A stretch of 64,000 nucleotides of DNA from Coccinella septempunctata (GCF_907165205.1 NC_058193.1:35911521-35975520), one strand, 5' to 3'; counted from the first letter of the stretch, positions 11,051 through 21,648 are shown. Made by a program: numbers and translations. The notes: a model not told the origin generated them from the sequence alone.

Positions 11051-12430
11051 TTCATTCATTCATGTCTATTTTCTCATTTTGTTTGACCTGTCCCATACAA
11101 GTATGAACTTGTCAGAGGGGATCAATAAATTATTATGACTTTAGCCTTGCGGCTTTCACACTCCTCTCCAGAGGAAAATTCACTTATCCCAGATATCTCA
11201 GATATCAAAAGGATTAAGCTCTGTTGGAGCCCTTTCCAGGTTTTCGGGCTCGTGGTGGTGGTCGGGTCCGGGTCGCTCCTCGCCTCCCTGCTGTAGGTTG
11301 GATTCCTGCTCCACCCGCACTTCCTGTCGGAGCAGACGGTGTTCCTCTGCATTCCCCATGTACTTGCGTACAGTTCTCGCCGTTCCGAGCAGTACCGCCT
11401 TCTGCATGACTCTATAGATATTTTCGTCCAACTGAAGTTTCCTCAAGTTCTCTAGTAGTTTCTTCGGTATCAGGCCTGTAGATGAAATGACAATAGGGAT
11501 GGTCTTGATATCTTTCAGCTTCCACAGTCTTCTGGTTTGTTCCTCGAGATCTCTGTATATTGAAATTTTTTCAGTGTGCCTATCTAGAAGATTGGTATTA
11601 TTTGGAATTGCCACGTCTATGAATAGTGCTCTGTCCTCATTCTTATTGAGCAATATGAGGTGGGTTATTTTTCGGTCTGTGAGAACCATGCGATCCCAGT
11701 AGAGCTTGTGATGTTCGTTTTCCAGCACAGCATCCGGATGGTAATTGTAATAAGGAACCTTTTTCGAAGTTAGAAGTTGGTGTTTTAGTGCCAATTCTTG
11801 GTGAAGAATCTTGGCAACAGCATCATGTCTATTTTTGTACTCCGTGCCCGCGAACTTCTGACATCCGCCGGTGATGTGCTGGATAGTTTCATGTGTCGCA
11901 CAGCCATAACGACAGCTATCGTCCGCCACTGAGGCATCCTTGGCGATGTACTTCATGTAATTTCTTATTGGAATCACCTGATCCTGGATGGCGAGCATGA
12001 AGCCCTCTGTCTCAGGAAACAACCTTCCGGAAGTCAACCAGTAGTTCGACGCAGATATGTCGACGTAATCATGGTTGACCTCATTCTGGTGCCTCCCATG
12101 CAAAGGTTTGCCAATCAGTTTCTGCATTTTACTTTCTGCAGAGTGTTCGACGGTTTCCAAGTGATCCTGTTGTAGCTTTAATGGTGTAGAACTATCAGCA
12201 ACACAAACTACTCGATGGAGTTCTGACGAAGCTGCCTTGCTCAAGAAATATTTTCGAAGTCCTTCAATTTCCTGGGACATACGGTTGGACAAATCAACAA
12301 TTCCTCTACCCCCAAGATGTCGTGGCAGCTCTGTCCGTTCTATTGAGCTTTTGGGATGATGTTTATTGTGTTTAGTCAGCATCGTCCTTATTTTTCTCTG
12401 TAAAGCTGCTATTATTATTATCATATTGAG
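11051..12430 (-). mobile_element. R2/R4-type non-LTR retrotransposon, 5'-truncated
   Basis: The minus strand carries the C-terminal coding part (12424 to 11198) followed by a 3' UTR that ends in ATGAATGAATGAATGAA at 11051-11070. The short tandem tail marks the 3' terminus. The left breakpoint lies near 12430, beside an 11-base T run on the plus strand. No target duplication was identified. Confidence 0.75.
11198..12424 (-). pseudogene. C-terminal 408 residues of R2/R4-type retrotransposon protein
   Basis: This is the longest open frame in the window, 408 codons without interruption. It begins inside the post-RT region (LPRHLGGRGIVDL at residues 33-45, a conserved block of this group). It then has a CCHC zinc knuckle (C171, C175, H183, C188) and a restriction-like endonuclease region (about 244-320) with LFIDVAIP at 267-274 and IPIVISSTGLIPK. 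In relatives known to me a PD dipeptide precedes ILLNK; here the text reads THLILLNK, so the catalytic PD seems to be deleted. No reverse transcriptase domain is present. The ATG is an accident of truncation. It is not expected to act on its own. Confidence 0.8.
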
Positions 12431-13120
12431 TTTTTTTTTTTCATTATTCGATGTAGAAGTTCATCCAGGATGCCATAAAGGTCATGTTCGAATTCTTCGC
12501 GGATTTAAGAGATGATTTTGTGCAGCGCAGCCATAATGACAGCCCTCAAAGAAGCTTTCCCATTAAGCACACTTTAGGATATGATGTCGGCGTGGCAATT
12601 CCCAAGAATCCATCATTTACCTAACCAAACATCCAGCTCGGGGAAATTATCAATCTAAATTCACGGTATCATTCCCGAAGGAATAATCACACAAGGATTC
12701 AATTAACTTTTTTCAACTCATCCATTAAATCCGTTACTTCGCATCTCACGAACCAGAGTACACAACATCCCGCCATGCCTCGATAATAATACCACGAGTT
12801 CATAATTAGAGTGGCGCAAAATCACGAAATAAACCCTTTTTCGATTAATTACAACTTTCCCTAATCCATAAAATGCGTGCGGAGCGGCGGGCGAACTGGC
12901 GTCCTCGCCAACTAAACCGGAATGGCATTTTTCAGTGGGGCAGGCTGAATTGATTCGGCCTAGTGGATAAGTTTACCAACTTTCGAGTTCTTTCTCCTAT
13001 GTTATATTTGTTCTTGCGAGCGGTGGACGACATTCTTGCGGAGAAAAATGCACCGTTTCAATTTGGCGATCTTCGGTTTCGTCGGATCGTTCGGCATTAC
13101 GATTGGATTGAACCGTATGT
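12431..13120. other. Unassigned sequence
   Basis: No gene, RNA or repeat recognised. A short GC-richer patch lies near 12870-12910 (GCGTGCGGAGCGGCGGGCGA). Confidence 0.4.
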
Positions 13121-14060
13121 GGTAGTTGGGGAGCCCAAGATGCTAAATCGGGATTTACTCGGGAGTCGTGGAGACCTAGGGGATTTTGAGGATCAGATGG
13201 TAGAAAAAAAAAAAGTTATATGAAGCATGCACTTTCAGCGATGGGAAAAGCGTCTGCAGGTTCTCAAAGATTTAAAAAAATCATCAGGTGTACGTACTAC
13301 TCGAGAGTGTCAGATTAAGATAATGTATATGCCCTATGTGTCTCTGATAATAAGTTCATGTTAATCTGACAGTTTGCGTGGTGGTGCTGGCCGTACGGAA
13401 AAGTTGAAAATGATTATAAAAGGAAGCTACTTTTCAAAAGACTAACAATGCGGACGTCATGCAAGGTCACATCGGTTCTTGTACAAACCCGAGAGTGTCA
13501 GATTTTCATACAGAAGTGTAATGTTGGTGTTGCAGCAGTGTTGGCCCATTAATCTGTCACTAATCAGGATCTACTCGAGACTTCTATTCGCTACCCCAAG
13601 GGCTACGCTCCATGACTGATAGCAAAGAAAAGGTCTATTTTGAGCGCAACAACGGGATTTCGCTGACGACGAGCTGTATCTCTTATTGTCTACCCCAAAG
13701 ACTTCGCACCATGACTGATAGAAAAGAAGAGATTTCGATTTCAACTCTTATGACGCGGGAACGCAAACAGGGGTTTGACGGGACTTTCTCTTCACTACCC
13801 CAAGGGCTTACGCACCATGACTGATAGCGTGTCGATTAAGATAATGTATATGCCCTACGTGTCCCTGATAATAAGTTCATGTTGATGTTCATGTTCATGA
13901 TTATAAAAGGAAGCTACTTTTCAAAAGACTAACAATGCGGACGTCATGCAAGGTCACAGCGGTTCTTGTACAAACCCGAGAGTGTTAGATTTTCATACAG
14001 AAGTGTAATGTTGGTGTTGCAGCAGTGTTGGCCCATTAATCTGTGATTTATCAGGGGGGT
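13121..14060 (+). mobile_element. Repeat-family locus 1 with CGAGAGTGTCAGATT motifs
   Basis: Begins AGTTGGGGAGCCCAAGATG and continues AAATCGGGATTTACTCG, closely matching 19328-19380. In inverted form it matches 20285-20340. The motif CGAGAGTGTCAGATT is at 13302 and 13490, with a one-base variant at 13977. A segment of about 230 bp starting AAGATAATGTATATGCCCTA is present at 13317 and again at 13838. This looks like a rearranged transposon with internal duplications; class is unknown and no intact frame remains. Confidence 0.6.
13592..13830 (+). repeat. Three approximately 100-bp tandem repeats (TACCCCAAGGGCT)
   Basis: TACCCCAAGGGCTACG, TACCCCAAAGACTTCG and TACCCCAAGGGCTTACG start at 13592, 13691 and 13796, each followed by CCATGACTGATAG. 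Spacing is 99 and 105 bp. The core is well conserved and the spacers differ. Confidence 0.8.
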
Positions 14061-14906
14061 TTTCTTAATACGAAGTTTATATCTACCTTTTGCGCAGTCT
14101 CATATAGGTATTACATTAGTAGTTGAGGCGTTCTGTGACGAAACCATAAATATAATGCACGAAAAACGAACAAAACGCCTTGAAAATACAATATGAATTT
14201 TCTTCCATATCACTTAGATTTGAAAGCCGGTTACATTCCAAGGATTGTAAAATGATTAAAGAAACCGAAAGGCTCAAATATAATTTAAAAGCAATACGTT
14301 TTCTTTGTAACTGTTTGGTCGAGTATTTGCAAGGTTGGCAAACGTTTCTGAACTTGTCCTCAGCTATAAAAGGCCTAATATAGCCTGCTGATTATTTCAA
14401 TATAACAATTCAGAACGTTAAATTGACAGTTTACCTGGAAAATGGTGCAGCAGAAGCTAAGAAACGTTACAATTTTATTGCAATCGATGTTTTTGACATA
14501 ACATAACATTGATGCTTTTCAGGACACGCATGAAAGATAATATTTTCTGCAAATTAAGAGCAGTCTTTGAGTTGGTATAAAACGCGGCCAAAACCTTCAC
14601 TTTACGGGAGAAAACATGCAGTTATGGGTTAATTCATCAGAATAGCAAAGCGTCATTACCAACTCCGCAGCATTAGGAGCGAAGCGTAACAAGCACGCTA
14701 ACGTCAAAAGGAAACATCCCCAAATTTTATTAGACAACCCAATTTTCCGGCGGCAACCCGGGGTTCTCCACCTTTCAGTATTAATAATTCGCAACAAAAT
14801 CTCTCCCAAGTATCTGTTGAATACCGCCCTCCTCCACCTAATCGCTGACCCCGAACTCAAGCGGCAGACAGACAAAATTCGCAGGAGAGGACGAGAGCAA
14901 ACTTAC
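14061..14906. other. Unassigned sequence
   Basis: Two short open frames (14180-14383 plus, 14597-14875 minus) show no recognisable motif. If the exon candidate at 14907-14924 is real, this stretch would be its first intron. Confidence 0.35.
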
Positions 14907-15050
14907 TTCTGAGCCTTTCCCCATCAGGATCTCCGCTCAAAGTGGCCCGAATCTCCGACGTTGGACCCGGAGGGGGCGCGGGGGTGGACGGGGCCGTCGT
15001 CGGTCGTCTTTGACGCCACCAGACGGGGCAAGAACTTCAGAAATTATTTT
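14907..15050 (-). other. Candidate 5' exon in a CpG-rich patch
   Basis: On the minus strand a CpG- and GC-rich leader (about 15050 to 14925) leads to an ATG at 14924. Six codons, MGKGSE, follow, then a consensus donor GTAAGT at 14906-14901. The ATG has G at +4. This is the layout of a short first coding exon of a host gene reading leftward. No downstream exon was recognised, so the call rests on composition and one donor site and could be chance. Confidence 0.3.
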
Positions 15051-15460
15051 CTTCATAAACAATTAGATTGGAGCGACCTAATCGGTTTTCCTACGCAGAG
15101 CTCCCCCAATTTTGCGGAAAGAGGTTTATTTCCCGAAATTAAAACTTCATTCGGTCGACGGTGAGGTTTCCGGTTTGTTTGTTCAGCCTTCGGCGCTGAT
15201 GAGAGTTCGGGGAAGTGCATTTTATGGACGGTTGAACGTTATAACGTCTTGTATTACGTCCCTTTTCGGTCCAAAGTTCCTAATAATATATTACTGGAGG
15301 AGGTTGTTACGACAACATTATATCGAAGAGCAACAACGAGAGGTTTCATTCTGTTTCATTTAGAATTGTCGCTATTCGGGCAGCTGTCACTTTTGAAGCT
15401 GTCTTTTTTTGACATTTGACAAGTAAAAACTACGCCATTACAAAAAATAGAACGACACAC
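15051..15460. other. Unassigned sequence
   Basis: Short open frames only, with no recognised motif. Ends at the 8-bp target duplication of the element starting at 15469. Confidence 0.35.
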
Positions 15461-15468
15461 GCTCCAAC

Positions 15469-16930
15469 CAAAGATTATAGAGTATAAAGATAGGAAACGC
15501 CCTCATATCGCTAGTGCTAAAAACCGACTACATTTTGGCCAGTGAAAACACATTTGACAATGAGATGGCGCTGAAAACGTATCGTCAATACAGAAAAACT
15601 GTTTGATAACAGTTTTCTGTTTTATAATTGAGGGGCGCGAAATTCGAATTCTATTCCTTGTATTGAATTTCAATATTGACCTTGTTGAGACCAGAAAACA
15701 AACATCCTGAGCGACAAAACAGAAGGATGGTTTTGTTTTGTGATCAGGATGTAAATTTTCATCTAAAGATTGTTTGGAATCAATTGGTATCAATGGAATA
15801 CGCTGTTGGATGTGATGAATTTTTATTTGCAATCTATAAAAAATTTACAAAAATTTGAAATTATGGACAGCGAATAGAGCTTTGCCTAGGACACAAGAGT
15901 GTATGGTTATCTGGTGTTTTTTCTGTGCAAAACGTTTTGAATTAATAAACTTAGTTGAATTTGTACAATTTATATCAGAAATTAATATGTACCAATATTC
16001 AATTTACCGTCATAGGATACATATTTCCGTTATTTTCATATGATTTACAAAATTTTTAGAACCACAATTGAAAAAACCTTACAGAGGTATACAAGACCTG
16101 TATTCAAGCCGGTCAGTATAATTTTTTCATGCTTTTTATGATTTTTTCATGGTATGGTCTCTTCATGAAACAAAATATACAAATTGATTGACGAATGAAC
16201 AAAACACTCACAGAAGGTTTCATAAAACTTTGACTTTTCAAACAACAATTTGACAGTCACCCGATTCCCAAATCGAAATCAATAAAACTTTTGCATTTCT
16301 GAATATATGGAAGGCAATTGAAAATCTTTGAATGGACGAATAAAAGTCATAATTTCCTCTAAATGGGCCATTCATGCGAGGGATGCTTCCTGCATACAAC
16401 AATTTACGTGGATGAACAGTTCTCAATTGAATTGAAGTAAAATATTCATTGCACATGGTGTAGTCAGTAGTGTTTGTAGGCCTTTACGCCCTCAAAAATC
16501 CACTTCGTAGTTCGTAGCACTGAAAATAAAAATCAATGAATGACCGAGTCACATGTTACCAGTTTTAATACTTACATTCCCATTTTCATCAGTGAAATTC
16601 GTCTTATTTGATTCACAGTTCTTCACCATACAATAATTTTCGAACGATATTTTGAGGTTTTCGCCAAGAAATTAGACAAAATTTCAATAATCAGCAACGA
16701 GCTTGATAAACAAAAGGCGATACGAGGTTGTCTATGGATACGAGAATCAAAACATTCAAAACGTGTTTGATCGAAACGGCCATCTGACTCTGACATTTCG
16801 CAATATTTCGTATGTCCCTCGAATTGATATTTTAACCAGTCTTAAGGCCTTAAAAACACATTTGAAACACAGATGGCGCTCACATCACTTTAGTCGCTTC
16901 GTTTCCTATCTTTCTACTCTATAATCTTTG
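15469..16930. mobile_element. DNA transposon with 31-bp TIRs and 8-bp target duplication (hAT- or P-like)
   Basis: The left end reads CAAAGATTATAGAGTATAAA and the right end in reverse complement reads CAAAGATTATAGAGTAGAAA. The match continues to GATAGGAAACG, 31 bp with one mismatch. The element is flanked on both sides by GCTCCAAC (15461-15468 and 16931-16938), a perfect 8-bp duplication. The CA...TG ends and 8-bp duplication fit hAT or P superfamilies. Subterminal segments also share CACATTTGA and AGATGGCGCT in inverted orientation. No transposase is intact; a possible first exon is on the minus strand at 16576-16629. Confidence 0.85.
16519..16629 (-). pseudogene. Possible spliced N-terminal exon inside the 15469-16930 element
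   Basis: Minus strand: ATG at 16629 opens an 18-codon stretch beginning MVKNCESNK and ending at a perfect GTAAGT donor (16575-16570). After 56 bp there is TTTTTATTTTCAG and a possible second exon from 16519. A Met-Val-Lys-x-Cys start recalls THAP-domain proteins, including P-type transposases, but only one of the expected zinc ligands is visible. In the continuing frame a stop soon follows, so the product is broken or the model is wrong. Confidence 0.3.
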
Positions 16931-16974
16931 GCTCCAACAACGCATTCAAATTGTTATAATTCACTACTGAAATC

Positions 16975-17626
16975 GTGAAAATCTTGCAATCACTGAGGCA
17001 CTTTTGGGTCGTTGTGAAGCACCTTCTCGGCTATCAATAGTGAAACTGATGGAAATATTTGAGCTGTTAGGACTTGTTAGTGATATGAAGAGTCGAAATT
17101 GTATGCGTCGCTTAAGAACAACTGAGAATATTGCTGCTGTAGCCCGTAGTGTTGATGGAAACCCAGGCTTGTCGATTCCTCGTCGTCTTTGGAATTAGGC
17201 ATTCTACAAACGACGTTACATCGTATTTTTTGCATGAAGACTTAAAGTTCAGTGTTAACTGAAGAGACGCTCTGATAGAGAGGCTCTTCAAGAATCATTC
17301 TAGGATTCCGAGGTAAAAATGCCTCATCACTGCTGCATTGTTTTTCGATGCATCATCATCAGCAGTGATGAGGCCCATTTTTACCTCGGAGGCTACGATA
17401 ATAAGCAGAATTGTCGAATTCGGCTGAAGAGAGCCTCCTTATCCTCAAACTGTCACTGTTTGGTTCGGTTTTTGGGCTGGCGGTGTGATTGGACCTTACT
17501 TATTCGAAAATGAGGCTGGTGCAACTGTTAAGGTGAAAAGATTGCACTACCAAGCTATGATTAATATTTTCTATTGTTGGAACTATTTTCAACAAGATGG
17601 TGCTACGTGCCAAACCTTGTTGTAAT
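16975..17626 (+). pseudogene. Degraded IS630/Tc1-type transposase remnant
   Basis: Separate frames give pieces in the order expected of one insect transposase family. These are VARSVDGNPGLSIPRR (about 17140-17190), SSDEAHFYLGGYDNKQNCRI (about 17360-17420), TVTVWFGFWAGGVIGPYLF (about 17450-17505) and YFQQDGATCQT (about 17583-17620). SDEAHF and QQDGA correspond to the first and second catalytic Asp regions. The third acidic residue and the C-terminus are absent. Stops and frameshifts are numerous. An inverted duplication at 17308-17389 disrupts the first catalytic region. Confidence 0.75.
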
Positions 17627-18225
17627 GAGAACTAGCCCTGACAGGGCCTTCATTGCTCTGCTACCCAGCAGAGATGACTGGCTTTACCACAAGGAACATT
17701 ACTTAGGACCTTGTAAGTTAACTCACGAATCCAGAACCAAACATAGCTCTGGAGCACTGGCCGAGCTCAGTGCCAGCCTGGACAGGCTAACGACAGCATT
17801 TCAGGTACCTGGACACTCAGAGGTAACGAGTTATCGGAAGCTTAAGCCAGAGAAAGATCGACTGCAGCGAATCAACTATCGGAGTTTCCACTACCTCAGT
17901 TATGGAATGAAATAACAGCTGTATGTACCTGTCAAAAAGCATACTAACCACTTGTACGCATTCTCTAAAACCAATCTGGGATCTCGGGATCTGGCTGTCT
18001 TTACGGGTCACTGCAGGACTCAGACCTCCGCAGGCTTTGTCTGCAGGAATAAAAAGCCATTGAGTATAACTAGAGTGACTGCCCGGTGGCAAATAGAGAG
18101 TCAGAAAACCTTCGATTCTCTCATGCTGAATCTAGAGGAGCTCAAGAATAACTCGCCATCTGACACTATTTCTTTTCTCAAGAAGATGGGGCTCGAGGCA
18201 AAAGTCTAGATGAGCTTGTTAGTGT
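17627..18225 (+). pseudogene. Probable LINE 3' region remnant
   Basis: The frame at 17952-18209 contains FTGHCRTQT followed later by a segment ending DTISFLKKMGLEAKV. The GHC box and a Phe-x-Lys-x-x-Gly-Leu ending resemble the C-terminal part of jockey/I/R1-type retrotransposon proteins, but the cysteine cluster expected in between is mostly lost. The part before 17940 is not recognised. Confidence is low because only two short blocks match. Confidence 0.35.
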
Positions 18226-18908
18226 TCCACAATAGACCTCACTGATCGCCCAACTGATCTGTAATCTGTAATATATTCGAAGCTCTCATGAGCACAGATA
18301 AGTCGTCTCCATCCTGGACGTATAAGAATAAAAGATGAAGAAACTGACTAAATATCGCATAACAATTTAGCCGTTATAATAACCCCATTCCCGGAGTAAT
18401 CCAGTGTTCTGAATAAAATTATAGTCGAGAATAGCCCCGAAATCTCGTTCCTCGGGAACGATTCGAAATAATTACGTCTGGATCCATGAAAATAACTCAG
18501 CGCCTTGTCCGCGGCAACGAACGGTGCCCGCCGCAAAGTGCGCGTAATTTTTAAAGGTTTTCGCCCGGAGCTGGAACTTTCGGTCGCAAAGTTAAGTATC
18601 AGCTTTTTCGAGTGATTCATGTTCATTATGAGCGCCCGGCGTTAAACTAAGTTGGACTCCCATTCGAAAGAAGGAAGGAGTAATGATTAAAACATCAAGT
18701 TTTTCATGCGGGACTAAATTACATCGTTCACGGTCCGGAGGGTTCATCACCGGGATAAAATCCTGCAGGACGTCGTTGTGACGTCGCTGGAGGAAATTGC
18801 GTACGATCGTTCCGGAGGGCGCTTCTTTTATTGATTTTATCCGGAGTTTGTGCCTTGATAAAAGCCGTAGAACATGAGATTTTTTTCGAAGTGTGAGGAG
18901 AAAAGGGT
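18226..18908. other. Unassigned sequence
   Basis: Contains a CpG-rich patch at about 18505-18600. Minus-strand open frames at 18348-18626 and 18592-18918 have no recognisable domain. Confidence 0.35.
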
Positions 18909-18914
18909 ACTCAC

Positions 18915-18944
18915 CCAATAGTCTTTGAGGGCAAGCACCTGCAT
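18915..18944 (-). other. Candidate short coding exon
   Basis: On the minus strand ATG at 18944 opens ten codons, MQVLALKDYW, directly followed by a consensus donor GTGAGT (18914-18909). The codons favour C or G at third positions, unlike the surrounding DNA. An AG that could serve as acceptor lies just upstream. The peptide is too short to assign and chance cannot be excluded. Confidence 0.25.
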
Positions 18945-19150
18945 TGAATCTTGAGGATTTGAAATTGTTGTGCTGGCTAGGGTGATTTCTCAGATTTAGA
19001 AGCGTTTCCTATTTTCTCCATCAACTGAATTTACTGAACTCGTGGTCATTCCTCTGTAGAAATTACCCATCTTGAATCGTAAGACGTCTGAACCTCGTCA
19101 TATCAAAACAACAGTAGATATAGCCAAGTAGAAGCAACGACATAGGGTGC
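18945..19150. other. Unassigned sequence
   Basis: Nothing recognised between the exon-like signal and the hairpin element. Confidence 0.35.
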
Positions 19151-19315
19151 ACAAAAAGTGTAACACTTTTCTACACTCGATTTTAGTATTCGTTTGCTGA
19201 TTGGATTTACACCTCCTCTACACTGGTGTAGTCAAAAGGAGGTTTAGATAAACTACACCTCCTCTACACTGGTGTTAATCAAATCGAGTGTAGAAAAGTG
19301 CTACACTTGTTTTGC
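19151..19315. mobile_element. Small hairpin MITE with internal repeats
   Basis: AAGTGTAACACTTTTCTACA at 19156 and CTCGATTT after it match the reverse complement of 19281-19308, giving arms of about 28 bp with one mismatch. Between the arms, ACACCTCCTCTACACTGGTG occurs twice (about 19210 and 19257). The whole unit of about 165 bp could fold into one long hairpin. No coding potential. Confidence 0.75.
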
Positions 19316-19327
19316 AAACAACTATAG

Positions 19328-20345
19328 ACGTGTAGTTGGGTAGCTGACGATTCTAAATCGGGATTTACTCGAGCGTTGTGGAGACCTAGTGGATTTTGAA
19401 GATTAGACGGTAGAAAAAAAAAGATTCTATGATGTATGTATTCAGCGGTGGGGAGAACGTCTGCAGGTACTCAAATATGTAAAAAAAATGTCAGGTGTAC
19501 ATACTCGAGAGTGTCAGATTTTCATGCAGATGGTTAATCTTGGTGTTGCGAACGTGTTGACCCATTAATTTGGCACTAATCAGTTGAGGTTTTTTTAATC
19601 TGACAGTTTGAAGATGTTAACAAGGCATTTTTTCAAATATCTTCTTTTCTGTACCTCAAATCGTTTCTGTATTCATTATGAAAGTTGTAGCTAATAAAAT
19701 TCTATCAAAATTTTGTCTGAAGCAATTTTACATACTCTTAACCGTTTTTGAGTTAGAGGGCGATAAGAGTAAGGAGTTTAGCCACACATGCGAAAGGCCA
19801 AGGTCAATACAGAATCACAGTCTAATGTACATTCATCGCCATATATCTCAAAAACGTTCGAAAGTGGAGAAAATTGCTTCGGACAAACTTTGTAGAAAAT
19901 GTTATGTTCTATAACTTTTATAATGAATGCGAAAACAATTTGAAGCCCAGAAGTGGAGATAATTAAAGAAAACTGATTTTTTTATCCTTTATACCCTATT
20001 TTTATTGTTTCAGCTTGCTGAAAGAGTCAGATAGTATTTTTTCCGTTATTCTTGCATCATTTGGCGGCCTCCCACACATTTTGGTCGAGCTCAAATTCCC
20101 AGATTGAGAGAATATATACTTTTCAACATGTAATTAACCACTTATATCTTAATCTGACACTCTCGAGTATGTACAATGATCGTTTGTTCTTTACTATTTT
20201 GACAGGTTGTCCCAGACAATTCCCCCATTATACAGGTCTAATTTTTGATAGAGGTACTCTACAGGGTCCAAGGTATCTCCCCTTATATTAATCTGACACG
20301 CTCGAGCAAATCTCGAATTTTCCTCTTGGGCTCACCAACTATAAA
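19328..20345. mobile_element. Repeat-family locus 2 with inverted ends
   Basis: The left part (TAGTTGGGTAGCTGACGATT, then AAATCGGGATTTACTCGAGC) aligns with 13121-13310. The right end in reverse complement reads AGTTGGTGAGCCCAAGAGG then ATTTGCTCGAGCGTGTCAG, matching the left end of locus 1. CGAGAGTGTCAGATT is at 19506 and its inverse at 20151, with a further inverse variant at 20290. The element thus has nested inverted repeats on each side and a hairpin in the middle. Transposon class is not determined. Confidence 0.65.
19605..20000. repeat. Long imperfect hairpin inside locus 2
   Basis: The core arms are 19673-19770 and 19830-19925. ATTCATTATGAAAGTTGTAG on one side corresponds to ATTCATTATAAAAGTTATAG on the reverse complement of the other, followed by matching CCGTTTTTGAGTTAGAGGGC and ACGTTTTTGAGATATATGGC. 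Similarity continues outward (CTTCTTTTCTG / CTCCACTTCTG). Identity over the core is about three quarters by eye. Confidence 0.7.
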
Positions 20346-21648
20346 GGATGACAAGGAGATGAAGACTTGGGTTAAAAATAAATCCAGAGATTCTCTGGAA
20401 TTTTATATCAAGACGCCTGACCAAATGGCCAAGAAGACAGGTCATAGAGAATTGAAAGAAGATTCTCTGTTTACATGGAGCTCTTCGGGGGTTTCTCTTT
20501 GGTGTCTTTACTCCTTACTCAGGCCTGTGTTACCACTTTCAGATAGCTCATCGACAAGAATTCTTTAATTTGTTATCTCATACTTTCAACACTTCTCTAG
20601 TGGAGTTTGCGATGATCCAAGTTCTTTAAACAATTGATTTTTCCCAGTAACGAATTGTTCAATCATCACAGATCTCCATCCCTGCATCTTGGAATAGATA
20701 GATTAGCCCACCAATAGGATAAAAAGGAATCAGAGAGGTTAGTATTCTCCGACTTCTAGAGTTTGAAATGTGGAGAAACGTCATTTTCTGAAGAACTTAA
20801 TGTTTTTCAATTACATTCCAATCCTACGAGTGATTATACAATTTTTTAAGGAGGAAGATGGTCACTTGCCACTTCAGATAATCATTATTTTCATGATATG
20901 GAGCAGGATCCGTAAAACATTGAATTCTAATCATGATGCATCCGACAACTCACTGAATATATCCCCGACAAAACTTCTTGACCTTCCTGGAAGCTTTCAG
21001 CATTTTCTGGGTTTAAAAGCGACGGGATCTACATACATATTTAATCACAACAGTCGGCGCTTTTACGTCAACTAATAATGTTTACCCTTCTGCAATATAG
21101 ATGTACAAGTTTCATCCTAGAGCCGCTCCTAATTCTTGAAACCCGGGCATAGTTAGTTGTTTCACGAGACCGAATCCGTTTAGAAAGTTTAGCAGTGACG
21201 TTCTGCAAATGTTTACGTAGTAAAGTGAGGCAAACGAAGGGGATATATGCAGAAAATCCAATCCGCGTAGAAAATGGTAACGTCGTTACCCAGGTTCGTC
21301 CCCAAAGAACTATTTGACTTTGAACGTATAGTCGTCTTCGGCGATGTGATGATGCATCGGAGATGAATCGAATTCTGGGAAGGCTTATATGTACGAATCC
21401 CAGGATCCGAAGAATAGGGTCATCCCGCTTTGTGCTCGAATAAGTGGGTCAGGACGAAGGTACAGCGGACTTTCTGCCATTATGAGGGATGTATGTGAAA
21501 TGGCTGAGTCTGGAGGATGAGGAAATAGCTTGAAGGCTAATTCGATATACGTTTTTTCTCTGTCATGTCGATGGAAGCAATTCGCCATTCGGACAATATT
21601 CCGATACTTGTCGGTCAATGATATGAAGTTGAAGCTTAGAATTTGAAA
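20346..21648. other. Unassigned sequence
   Basis: Short open frames (for example 20770-21075 plus) have no recognisable motif. No repeat relationship to the rest of the window was noticed. Confidence 0.4.
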
